Shown here one piece after another: positions 45,201 to 52,737 of a stretch of DNA of 64,000 nucleotides. Position numbers and translations under genes: made by a program. How positions within the stretch are numbered: the stretch's first letter is position 1; every line of letters begins with the position of its first letter. The DNA is from an uncultured Parabacteroides sp. GTDB taxonomy: Bacteria > Bacteroidota > Bacteroidia > Bacteroidales > Tannerellaceae. Where the stretch lies: positions 1-64,000 of the forward strand of contig NZ_CAJJWO010000003.1 in NCBI RefSeq assembly GCF_905196875.1, read 5' to 3'. The notes under the pieces were generated by a model. The model did no database searches. It had not been told where the DNA came from and saw nothing but the letters and a program-made list of their open reading frames with translations.

Positions 45201-45622
45201 ATATCGTATTTACGGCAGGAATTGACGAAGTCGCGGATAATATCCCCTTTCCCGTCGCCCCATTTCACCGCTTTCAGGCAATACGGATTTACATCGCTCT
45301 GGTAAATGGCGAAACCCGTTTCATGCGTTGCCGTCAGCACGGCAAACTTCGCCCCGGCCGCTTTCGCCGCCTGCACCCATTGATCGGTATCGAGCTGTGT
45401 GGGATTGAAGATATTATAATCCTCTATCGGCTGGACGCGGTTGTTACCCTGACCATACTTTATACCGTCGAAAACGTGCAGGTCGTAATGGAAGACTACG
45501 CCCATTTCCGATTCATGCCATTTCAGCTGATGAGGTGCAGGGCGGGGAATATCGTTCTGTTGTCCCGTTGCCGGGAGAATACTTGCTATCAGTAAGATTG
45601 CCAGATAAAAATGTGTTTTCAT
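42239..45622 (-). CDS. GH29-GH36 fusion: putative alpha-L-fucosidase plus Sip1/raffinose-synthase-like alpha-galactosidase
   Basis: A 1127-residue secreted protein (signal peptide MKTHFYLAILLIASILPATG; the longer frame begins with TTG at 45643). Residues 25 to about 360 are GH29, with ATHETGFAIY in place of the usual KHHDGF and nucleophile Asp200 in MIWFDGGAD. A discoidin-like module follows (about 375-460). From about 500 to 1127 it matches GH36 enzymes of the Sip1/raffinose synthase type: GWCSWEHYHYDIDE (Trp667), VLIDDGH, candidate nucleophile Asp807 in FLKIDNQS, RVSIDY, and PDHDMFHS. It lies 11 bp after one sulfatase gene and 18 bp before the other, so it would strip fucose and galactose from a sulfated glycan. 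Confidence 0.85.
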   Translation of the reverse strand: MKTHFYLAILLIASILPATGQQNDIPRPAPHQLKWHESEMGVVFHYDLHVFDGIKYGQGNNRVQPIEDYNIFNPTQLDTDQWVQAAKAAGAKFAVLTATHETGFAIYQSDVNPYCLKAVKWGDGKGDIIRDFVNSCRKYDIMPGIYVGIRWNSLFGVHNFKVQGEGEFAVHRQQWYKHLCERMVEELCSRYGDLFMIWFDGGADDPKGDGPNVLPIVSKYQPECLFYHNVDRADFRWGGSESGTVGYPCWSSFPYPYSHSNNTEGSRNHNDLLKHGDKDGKYWVPAMADTPLRGMNGRHEWFWEPDDENTIYPVDSLMNMYYKSVGRNATLIVGLTPDTTGLIPAGDVERLKEWGDEINRRFSSPLAYNPGQKKSLTLKLDKTQAVNHCIIQENIANGERIRRYKVEAKVNGKWQTVCEGESVGHKRIEQFPAVEASALRLTVSQSVAQPDIRDFSVYNVQPSFVYEKGKMFEDIATFQMTKAISLAKLQAPVFYEQAVPEGQQTLSYKIEIPEYKRGIFFSRDSRPGDYQWPNNTNRLLPWVFTRLDDLTKDTYAGIPSNGAPSVLGDALLLELTDGQFLYTKAVAGDNSISWFRVNKDGSLTLYLSTLGTDTLNPQAPVLLAEKGVTAYDAIDKAYATLIGNREVSALKKRADKDYFEAFNYLGWCSWEHYHYDIDETKMLNDLDGIEASGLPIRYVLIDDGHLANKNRQLTSFVPDKERFPNGWKNIMARKKENKVKWMGLWYNFCGYWMGISPENDFPEKIKQSLYLYNGSMLPGKEKEDIGAFYQYYVGILKDYGFDFLKIDNQSFLLPLYMGNTEVIHQAKACNLALEEQTHNRQVGLMNCMAQNILNIDHTLYSGVTRVSIDYKKYDEDMAKSHLFQCYTNTLLQGQTVWPDHDMFHSCDTICGSLMARSKALSGGPVYLSDSPADFIKENIVPLIDEEGKLFRPEAPAIPTPESVITNPLQDGKAYRVFAPTGDEAVSLICYNLNTSPLHHNVQATIGKADYLLRETMTEKAATEDQRIILYDWAKQTATELTTDEQIGLEGFTDRLYHLCPVINGWAVIGVREKFLSPSTVRILTRNDKQLTLDVLSPGTVNVWVESGNKRELRSIPVSAPGKITIDK

Positions 45623-45633
45623 GTATATGTTAT

Positions 45634-47088
45634 TTACAGACAATTCATAAAAGGATCGTTTGTCTTCTTCAACCAGTCTTTTAGCTGGTTTGAAAACTGC
45701 TTAATCAGTTCCGGCTGATCGGATGCAATATTGTTTAGCTGGTACGGGTCTTGCTCGCGGTCGAACAGTATCCACTCGTCAGTCTGGCCGTTTGTAGCGT
45801 GTACGACAAATGTATATTTTTTAGTCCGTAATCCTCTGTATCCGGTTGTTAAATTTTCAGGGAGAAGATAATAATAAGGCTGTACGATCTCCTGCTCCTT
45901 CTCCGGTGACAGGATGGAAGCAGACAGGTCGAAGGTCTGGACCTCTGCCGGTATCTGGTCTTTGAATCCCATTAATGATAAAAGAGAAGGACACAGGTCG
46001 GCAAAAGCGATCATCAGGGTAGAGTCCCTGCGCGGTGCAATCTTTTCCGGCCAGCTTATCATCATCGGGATGCGCATAGCTTCCTCGTAATAGATATTCT
46101 TACCGATATGGTCGTGCATACCCATGCTGTCGCCGTGATCGGAAGTGAAGACCACGATCGTATTGTCGTACAATCCCTGTTCTTTCAGCTGGCGGATAAT
46201 GCGGCCGACTTGTTCGTCTACTCCGGTCATACAGGCATAATAATCGAGCACGCTCTTGCGGTAGAAATCTCCCATTTCCGTCCCTTTGGGGGCGATGAGA
46301 GGGGAATTGCATAAAGTTTCGACATTTACGTTGCGGTAGATGTCTTTGTATTTGTCGGGAACCAGTTCATATCCGGTATGAGGTGGGTTCATCGACACGA
46401 CCAGGGCAAACGGTTTGTCTGCGTTGCGTAACTTATTATCTTGGTTGGCGATATAGTCTATGGCCCGGTCGGCTTCATATTCGGGTCCCCATTGGTCTAC
46501 GAAATAGAATTCCTCGCGGGAAGCATCCGTATCCCAGTACATAGGTTTCAGGTGATAATCGTAGGTGCCATAGGCAATCCAATGGGTGAAGCCATGGCGA
46601 CGTTCCTTCGGGCACCATTCGTTCCAGGCGATCTTTCCTTTGTTGTTATTGGTTTCAATGTAAGGTTTATAAGGGGAGTCGAGATGCCATTTTCCGATGT
46701 ATCCCAGTTCGTATCCCTGGTCTTTCAGTACATCCGACCAGCAACGGGCTTCGGTAGGCAGCTCTACATGATAGGGAGCCGTCTCTGAATTGCAGTTACC
46801 GGTTACTTTACTGTTTGTCGGATACATACCCGTCATCAGCATTCCCCGGGCAGGAGAGGAGACAGGGTAACTGCTGATAGCATCCGTAAAATAGACCCCT
46901 TCGGAAGCCAGACGATCGAGATTGGGCGTTTGTACCGGTTCCAGTCCCAGACAACCCATTGCCTGTCCGCGCCATTGGTCGGCCATGATGAATACCAGAT
47001 TAGGGGAAGAAGACTTCTTCTCTGCCTGTATCTGGTTGGCAACCAGGCAGGAAGTAAGTAATAACAACTGTTTGGGTAACTGTTTCAT
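45634..47088 (-). CDS. Sulfatase, S1 family, Ser-type (PUL 2)
   Basis: A 484-residue secreted sulfatase (signal peptide ending QIQA). It has the metal site NLVFIMADQWR, with a single Asp, and the formylglycine motif SSPARGMLMTG with Ser77 as the residue to be modified. IGKWHLD and FTSDHGDSMGMH are further family motifs. The sequence differs clearly from the other PUL 2 sulfatase, so the two probably act on different sulfate positions. It is preceded by a 200-bp repeat-rich gap after susD. Confidence 0.93.
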   Translation of the reverse strand: MKQLPKQLLLLTSCLVANQIQAEKKSSSPNLVFIMADQWRGQAMGCLGLEPVQTPNLDRLASEGVYFTDAISSYPVSSPARGMLMTGMYPTNSKVTGNCNSETAPYHVELPTEARCWSDVLKDQGYELGYIGKWHLDSPYKPYIETNNNKGKIAWNEWCPKERRHGFTHWIAYGTYDYHLKPMYWDTDASREEFYFVDQWGPEYEADRAIDYIANQDNKLRNADKPFALVVSMNPPHTGYELVPDKYKDIYRNVNVETLCNSPLIAPKGTEMGDFYRKSVLDYYACMTGVDEQVGRIIRQLKEQGLYDNTIVVFTSDHGDSMGMHDHIGKNIYYEEAMRIPMMISWPEKIAPRRDSTLMIAFADLCPSLLSLMGFKDQIPAEVQTFDLSASILSPEKEQEIVQPYYYLLPENLTTGYRGLRTKKYTFVVHATNGQTDEWILFDREQDPYQLNNIASDQPELIKQFSNQLKDWLKKTNDPFMNCL

Positions 47089-47120
47089 AGTGACTTATTA
47101 ATGTTTAATACCCTATCTTT

Positions 47121-47274
47121 TAATCTTTCGACAGCTGTCAAATGATCTTTTGCCATTTGTAGAATTATCTTTTAATAGATGGCAAAAGACTGTTTGCCAT
47201 TTGCCGAAAGATTAATGGATAAGGACTTTCGTATTAGTTACTAACTAGTTTTGCATTAGTTGCTAACCGGTTTT
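47121..47274. repeat. Degenerate tandem array, seven units of 22 bp
   Basis: It occupies the gap between susD and the first sulfatase of PUL 2. Units begin at 47121, 47143, 47165, 47187, 47209, 47231 and 47253, in exact 22-bp register. Units 1-4 share an ATCTTTT/TTTGCCAT-type pattern, and 6-7 share ATTAGTT-n-CTAAC. Within units there are short inverted repeats such as TTTGCCAT/ATGGCAAA. Confidence 0.7.
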
Positions 47275-47289
47275 GTGTTAGCCTCTCCC

Positions 47290-49197
47290 TTATTTCTTAG
47301 CACTTGTTCCCGGTTGCACATCCCAACCTGGGTTCTGATAGATGTAAGCAGAGCTTATGTCGCCACCCTTATCCGGTGTACTCAGGCGGATCACGTCGTA
47401 GGCGATAGGAGCCAGGTAATGAGCCTGCATGAAAGTATATCCGTTGAATGCCTTATTGTTCTTATGTATCTGGTACGGGCGGATATATTTGCTGGCACGG
47501 CCGGATACGTTCGGTTCGTCGGCTTCACCTTCCGGTTTCAGGTCGTCATATAGTTTGTAGTTTTCGTCCCACAGGTTGAAACCTTCCATCTGGTAATTCT
47601 TCATCTTATCGAGTGCTCTCCAACGGTACAGGTCATCCAGGCGCAAACCTTCGGCAATGAACTCCGAACGGCGTTCGCGGCGGATATTATACAATGTTGC
47701 ATTTACCTGCTGATCTCCGGAATAGACTGCCAGGTCGTTTTCCTTGGACAGGTCGGTGGCGGCAATTGTTTTCTGTATATCGTCGTCTACACCGGCTCTT
47801 TGGCGCAGAGCTTTCCAGTATGAGGTGCTCTTGGCATCCAGCGAGTTAGTCAGCAAATAGCTGGCTTCGATGTAGTTGAGGTAAGCTTCTGCCGCACGGA
47901 AGATCACACAGCCCGTGTTACTGGGGTTGGTTGCTCCCATACTCGGGTCCTGGTTCAGACCTTTACGCAAGGTGTATCCCGTTGTATTCTTATTCTCGGT
48001 GATGATGGTGATACCCGGACGGGTATATACATTCATCGGGTTGATCTGGTCGCCCGGAATGCTCATCGATTCGCGCAGACGGTTGTCGCGGTTGGCAGCT
48101 ACATCCGCCAGTGTTTTATCTCCCTTATACCCTGAGCCGGAAGCATAGATAGGTAAGCCGTTCGTCATAAGATAACTTTCAACCAGCGAACGGGTGAAGC
48201 CGGTGTTTCCGCAACCGTTGCCGCCGGGCTGTACTGTCTGTAAGTAAGATACGACATAGTGGAACACCTTCAGGCTGATATCGTATTTTCTCCAAAGCAG
48301 TACTTCTTTTTTATCGGAGAGGTCGATGCTGTTGAACATGCTGGCATAATCTTCCAACGGAAAGTTATCGGCTACTTGTTCGGCTGAACTCTTGGCTTCT
48401 GACAAGAAGAACTGTATTTCGCTGTTCAGGTCGATATTGAAACCGTTCAGGTAGCTGGCGTTTGCACCCGGCCATCCCGGTCCGCCCGGAACACGGTCGG
48501 TTCCTGCATGATATTTCAACCAGGTTCCTTCATAAAGGGCTACTCTCGATTTCAACAGGAGGGCTACGTATCTGGTCAGGCGGTTGGCTTCGGGAGCTGT
48601 TTCCTTCATCATTTCGGCTGCTTTATCCAGGTCTTTCAGGATGAAGCGGGCTACTTCGTTCTGCGGACGGCGCTGGTTGGCTTCCGCCAGTTCCGAATAA
48701 TCGTCCGACAGGGTCTTATCCACGATCGGGAAGTCGCCGTATTTTTTCATGAAAGTGAAATACTGAAAGGCGCGGAAGAAATACATTTCACCGATATAAT
48801 GGCGGATGTTGACATCCAGACCGGTAATCTTTCCTTCTTCGTATTTAGGCAGTACGGTTTCAAGGAAATAATTGCAGTCGCGTATCTTCTTGAAATCCCA
48901 TTCGCCGCTGGTCGGTACGCGCCGTTCGCCGGGGATGAAGTTGTTTTCTTCCGTTGCCGAGCACTGGTTGTCGCTGTTATTGTCTGTTTTGAAAACGCCG
49001 ACGTTGTATTCTCCCGGTTTATGTGCGGGAAGGGCGTCATATTGAGCGGCACCGAAACTGGCCAACTCGGCTTCCGTGTTCAGATAATGTTCTGACGTAA
49101 CGGAGGAAAGGGGTTCTCTGTCGAGGAAATCGTTGCAGGCTGTAAAACAGAAAGCACCTGCAGCGAGTGATAATATGATGATCGATTGTCTTTTCAT
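47290..49197 (-). CDS. SusD-like surface glycan-binding lipoprotein (PUL 2)
   Basis: A 635-residue lipoprotein (MKRQSIIILSLAAGAFCFTAC, lipobox Cys21) with SusD features: the DFLDREPLSSVTSEHYLNTEAELASF start, the IGEMYFFRAFQYFTFMKKYGDFPIVDK helical core, and the IRRERRSEFIAEGLRLDDLYRWRALDKM and GGDISSAYIYQNPGW C-terminus. It lies 13 bp after its SusC partner. It binds the PUL 2 target glycan at the cell surface. Confidence 0.95.
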   Translation of the reverse strand: MKRQSIIILSLAAGAFCFTACNDFLDREPLSSVTSEHYLNTEAELASFGAAQYDALPAHKPGEYNVGVFKTDNNSDNQCSATEENNFIPGERRVPTSGEWDFKKIRDCNYFLETVLPKYEEGKITGLDVNIRHYIGEMYFFRAFQYFTFMKKYGDFPIVDKTLSDDYSELAEANQRRPQNEVARFILKDLDKAAEMMKETAPEANRLTRYVALLLKSRVALYEGTWLKYHAGTDRVPGGPGWPGANASYLNGFNIDLNSEIQFFLSEAKSSAEQVADNFPLEDYASMFNSIDLSDKKEVLLWRKYDISLKVFHYVVSYLQTVQPGGNGCGNTGFTRSLVESYLMTNGLPIYASGSGYKGDKTLADVAANRDNRLRESMSIPGDQINPMNVYTRPGITIITENKNTTGYTLRKGLNQDPSMGATNPSNTGCVIFRAAEAYLNYIEASYLLTNSLDAKSTSYWKALRQRAGVDDDIQKTIAATDLSKENDLAVYSGDQQVNATLYNIRRERRSEFIAEGLRLDDLYRWRALDKMKNYQMEGFNLWDENYKLYDDLKPEGEADEPNVSGRASKYIRPYQIHKNNKAFNGYTFMQAHYLAPIAYDVIRLSTPDKGGDISSAYIYQNPGWDVQPGTSAKK

Positions 49198-49210
49198 GAT
49201 GCTTTAATTT

Positions 49211-52200
49211 TTAGAATGAAACATTTACTCCGCATGAAAGTGTTCTTGAAAGCGGGTAGATCTTACCGTTACCCATTGCTCCGCCTACTGCTTCGGGATC
49301 GAATACGCCGAAGATGGAAGAGATAGTGAACAGGTTATCACCGGAGAAGAATACGCGTACTTTGTTCAATCCGATCTTGTTAACCAGGTAAGTAGGTACG
49401 GTGTAACCGACCTGAAGGTTCTTCAGACGCAGGTAAGCAGCACTTTGCAGATAGCCTGTCTGTGACAGTTGGTTCTTGTCGGCATTGCTGTCGAAATAAG
49501 GCTTCGGGAAGTAGGAGTTTAGATTCTCTCCCATCTCGTCGCCTGCCGGGCGGAAGTAGTCGAAATGTTCCTTATATCCGATAGATTGCCAGATACCTCC
49601 GGTGGCTCCCCAGAAGAAGTTACCGGTCAACCAGATATCGCGTTTGCAAACGCCCTGGAAGAAAGCACGGAAGTCGAAACCGTTCCAGTCTGCTCCCAAG
49701 GTGATACCGACCTGGTAGCGTGGCGTTTCGTTACCGATGATCTTACGGTCGCCCGGATCGCCTACGGTGTTTGATCCCGGAGATACTTTACCGTCGCCGT
49801 CCAGATCTTTATACATGATATCGCCTGCGCCCCATTTGCTTCCGAGCTGTGACTGGTCGGTAGTGGCCAGGTGAGCCTGCATTTCTTCATCGGTCTTTGC
49901 GATACCGATCGTTTCGTATCCCCAGATATCACCCATATATCTTCCTGCATAGGGAACGTATTCCATGACTCCGTCCGAGTTTTTACGGTCGATGATCTGT
50001 GTTTCATTCGGGTATTTGTTAATCTTGCTTTTGGCGTCGGCCAGGGTAAAGCCGATGGTATATCCTACTTTACCGATGCGGTCGTTCCAGTTAAGGGCCA
50101 GTTCCCATCCCTGGGTTGTCATGGCTGCGTTGTTGATACGCGGCAGCTTGTCGTTGTCGATACCGATGATCGGCGACTTTTCTTCCGGCGGTCCCACCAT
50201 ATCATCCGTTTTACGTTTGAACCATTCGACAGAACCCGACAGGCGGTTGCTGAAGGCACCGAAGTCGATACCGACATTGGTTGTCGTGATCTTTTCCCAT
50301 GTCATCAAGTCGCTGACCATTAACGGTGCAGTTGCAGTTGTCGGCATCTGTCCGGCGATCAGCCATTTACCGTCTTTCAGTCCCAGTGGCTGGGCTGGAT
50401 AGAAGGGATAGAATTCCTTTGTATTCTGGTTACCCAGTTTACCCCATGAGAAACGCGGTTTCAAAGTTCCTACATATTCAGAGAACGGTTCCCAGAAAGC
50501 TTCGCGTGCTACATTGTAACCTAATGAGAAAGAAGTGAAGACATTCCAGCGTTTGTCCCCCAGGAAGCGGGAAGAACCGTCGTAACGCAAATTGACTTCT
50601 GCCAGGAACCGTCCGTCATAGTCGTAGTTCAAACGTCCGAAGAAACCGGCCGTAGCCCATTCTTTCTTGTTGGCTGCCGTGTAGTCTTTACCCATGCTGG
50701 CGTCGATACTCGGCACTTCGTCACTGATCACATCGTCACGTCTGGCATATACATAGTTTTGTTTGTACAGCTCTGTATTGAAACCGACCATTACTTTAAA
50801 GTTGTTCTTCTGTATAGATTTGAAGTAATCGGTATACAGACTGGTGGTCAGCAGGTTGTTGTCCTGTGCCGAGGACCAGGCATAAGTGGCGCCTGGTCCG
50901 TACGAACCGGCAAATGCCAGGGCGACAGGCTCGTTCTTTGAGTTGTATTCATAAATTTTAGCCAGGTTTTCGTCTTTGTTTACATGTTCTGCCTTCAGGC
51001 TTACATCCCCGCGGATATTCCAGTCTTTGATTGGAGTGATGGTGAAGTTTGCCTGTGTATAGATAATGTCTTTTCTACGTTTGTAACGTCCGCCGTCTTC
51101 GATCTGGATGATCTTGGAGTTACGCATGTAATGGCCGTTCGGGTCCTGGAAAGGCATGGTCGGCCAGGTGCGTGAGATATCATGGTAATACAAACCGACA
51201 GAGATACCGTTGACGGTATTGTCCGGATCGTCGTTTGCATAAGTCGGACGATCCAGTTCCTCGCGGATAAAGCGGGTACTGATACCTATCTGCAACCAGT
51301 CGTTTACATGTGAGTTGATCTTGGCGGAGGCATTCATACGTTTGAAGCTATCATCTCCGTAACGCATATTACCGCCCTGATCCATGAAAGCGCCCGACAT
51401 GAAATAGGTAAGCTTTTCCGTACCGCCGCTTACATTTACATTATGTTCCTGTGTGAAAGCTGTCTTGAAATGGTTGCGTGCCCAGTTCTGATTGTCGTTA
51501 GCTTTCTGGTGGAATTCGTACATGCCGTTACCCGGGTTAGGGACGGTTGTCGTTGTGATCTCTCCGCGTTGGTAAGCCAGAATCCTTCCGATCGTTTCGT
51601 CATCGAACGGAACATTCTGTCCGCTGTTGAGTGCAGCTGCGTTGAAGAACTTGGCGAATGTATAGGAATCCATCATGTCCGGCAGATTAGTTGCCGCCGA
51701 CCAACGGAAGCTATTGCTATAATTCACTTGTGCCTTTCCGCTCTTTCCGCTTTTGGTGGTGATAAGGATTACACCGAAAGGTGCACGTGAACCGTAAATA
51801 CTGGAAGCAGCAGCATCTTTTAATACGGAGATACTTTCGATATCATCCGGATTCAATGCGTTCATATCGCCTTCGATACCGTCGATCAGGATCAGCGGCG
51901 AATCGGTCGAACCTTCGCCGATCGTACCTGTACCACGGATATTCACTTTCAGTGCATTACCCAATGATCCTCCCTGGTTGTTGAGGGACATGTTCAAACC
52001 GGGTACAACCCCCTGTAAAGCTTGTCCTACCTGTGCTACCGGACGTGAGGCAAGTGTCTTGTTGTCGACAGTCGATACGGCACCGGTCAGGTTTACTTTC
52101 TTTTGGGAACCGAAACCTACTACAACGACTTCGTCCAGCGCCTGGGTGTCTTCTCCCAGTTGGATGGTCAGGACGGTTTGATTTCCGTCCAGCTTGATTG

Positions 52201-52444
52201 TTTGTGTCTGGTAACCGATGTAAGAAATGTTTAATACATTGCCTTTGGAGGCGTTGATTGAAAACTTACCGTCGATATCAGTGACGGTTCCGTTCGTGGT
52301 TCCTTCTACCAGTACGGAAGCTCCGATAACGGGGTCGCCGAGGCTCTTGTCGATAACAGTACCAGTGATGGTCAACTGCTGTGCGTATATATATGATATA
52401 CCGGTTAACAGCAGCATGATTAATAATGTGACTCTCTTCTTCAT
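49211..52444 (-). CDS. SusC-like TonB-dependent outer membrane transporter (PUL 2)
   Basis: A 1077-residue transporter with signal peptide (1-21, ending YAQ), carboxypeptidase-regulatory-like domain (25-100), TonB box DEVVVVGFG (104-112), a plug (NIRGTGTIGEGSTDSPLILIDGIEG, SISVLKDAAASSIYGSRAPFGVILITTKSG) and a barrel ending VNVSF. No STN domain, in line with control by the divergent hybrid regulator. It is the first gene of the PUL 2 minus-strand operon. A -7 box lies at 52494-52501 and direct repeats begin 25 bp further upstream. Confidence 0.95.
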   Translation of the reverse strand: MKKRVTLLIMLLLTGISYIYAQQLTITGTVIDKSLGDPVIGASVLVEGTTNGTVTDIDGKFSINASKGNVLNISYIGYQTQTIKLDGNQTVLTIQLGEDTQALDEVVVVGFGSQKKVNLTGAVSTVDNKTLASRPVAQVGQALQGVVPGLNMSLNNQGGSLGNALKVNIRGTGTIGEGSTDSPLILIDGIEGDMNALNPDDIESISVLKDAAASSIYGSRAPFGVILITTKSGKSGKAQVNYSNSFRWSAATNLPDMMDSYTFAKFFNAAALNSGQNVPFDDETIGRILAYQRGEITTTTVPNPGNGMYEFHQKANDNQNWARNHFKTAFTQEHNVNVSGGTEKLTYFMSGAFMDQGGNMRYGDDSFKRMNASAKINSHVNDWLQIGISTRFIREELDRPTYANDDPDNTVNGISVGLYYHDISRTWPTMPFQDPNGHYMRNSKIIQIEDGGRYKRRKDIIYTQANFTITPIKDWNIRGDVSLKAEHVNKDENLAKIYEYNSKNEPVALAFAGSYGPGATYAWSSAQDNNLLTTSLYTDYFKSIQKNNFKVMVGFNTELYKQNYVYARRDDVISDEVPSIDASMGKDYTAANKKEWATAGFFGRLNYDYDGRFLAEVNLRYDGSSRFLGDKRWNVFTSFSLGYNVAREAFWEPFSEYVGTLKPRFSWGKLGNQNTKEFYPFYPAQPLGLKDGKWLIAGQMPTTATAPLMVSDLMTWEKITTTNVGIDFGAFSNRLSGSVEWFKRKTDDMVGPPEEKSPIIGIDNDKLPRINNAAMTTQGWELALNWNDRIGKVGYTIGFTLADAKSKINKYPNETQIIDRKNSDGVMEYVPYAGRYMGDIWGYETIGIAKTDEEMQAHLATTDQSQLGSKWGAGDIMYKDLDGDGKVSPGSNTVGDPGDRKIIGNETPRYQVGITLGADWNGFDFRAFFQGVCKRDIWLTGNFFWGATGGIWQSIGYKEHFDYFRPAGDEMGENLNSYFPKPYFDSNADKNQLSQTGYLQSAAYLRLKNLQVGYTVPTYLVNKIGLNKVRVFFSGDNLFTISSIFGVFDPEAVGGAMGNGKIYPLSRTLSCGVNVSF

Positions 52445-52493
52445 TCTCTTTTAGTTTAAGGTGTAAATACTAAAATTTTTAAATGTTTGTAAG

Positions 52494-52501
52494 CAAAAGT
52501 A
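52494..52501 (-). promoter_or_regulatory. -7 box of PUL 2 susC
   Basis: TACTTTTG on the minus strand matches TAnnTTTG exactly, 49 bp before the ATG. No good -33 box is seen, which suits an activator-dependent promoter. Confidence 0.55.
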
Positions 52502-52526
52502 TGTGGTATGCATGGAAGGGATAACA

Positions 52527-52632
52527 GGTGTTTTCTTCATTAACAACGGGCGTTTTCTTTATTCTGTGGATTGTATATCAGTGTAGTGGGTATTTTATTC
52601 ATAAATAGTGGGTGTTTTGTTCATACTTTGTT
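52527..52632. promoter_or_regulatory. Paired direct repeats upstream of PUL 2 susC, candidate regulator operators
   Basis: Sites of GGYRTTTTnTTYAT type begin at 52527, 52549, 52589 and 52611. Within each pair the spacing is exactly 22 bp; the pairs are 40 bp apart. They lie just upstream of the susC -7 box and between susC and the divergent hybrid regulator. AraC-family proteins classically bind direct repeats two helical turns apart. Confidence 0.6.
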
Positions 52633-52737
52633 TTGCAGACTTTTTATTTTGTTTGCGTTGGTGTGTTCTTCCTCTTTTTTTGTTTCTTTGTAATAATGTT
52701 CTTTGTGTTTACATACTGGACTTTGTTAAGGAGGAAT

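Noticed and set aside
52612..52737. Upstream start of the PUL 2 regulator
   Set aside because: The extra 42 residues are a low-complexity Phe/Val run; the ATG at 52738 has a near-perfect Shine-Dalgarno sequence.
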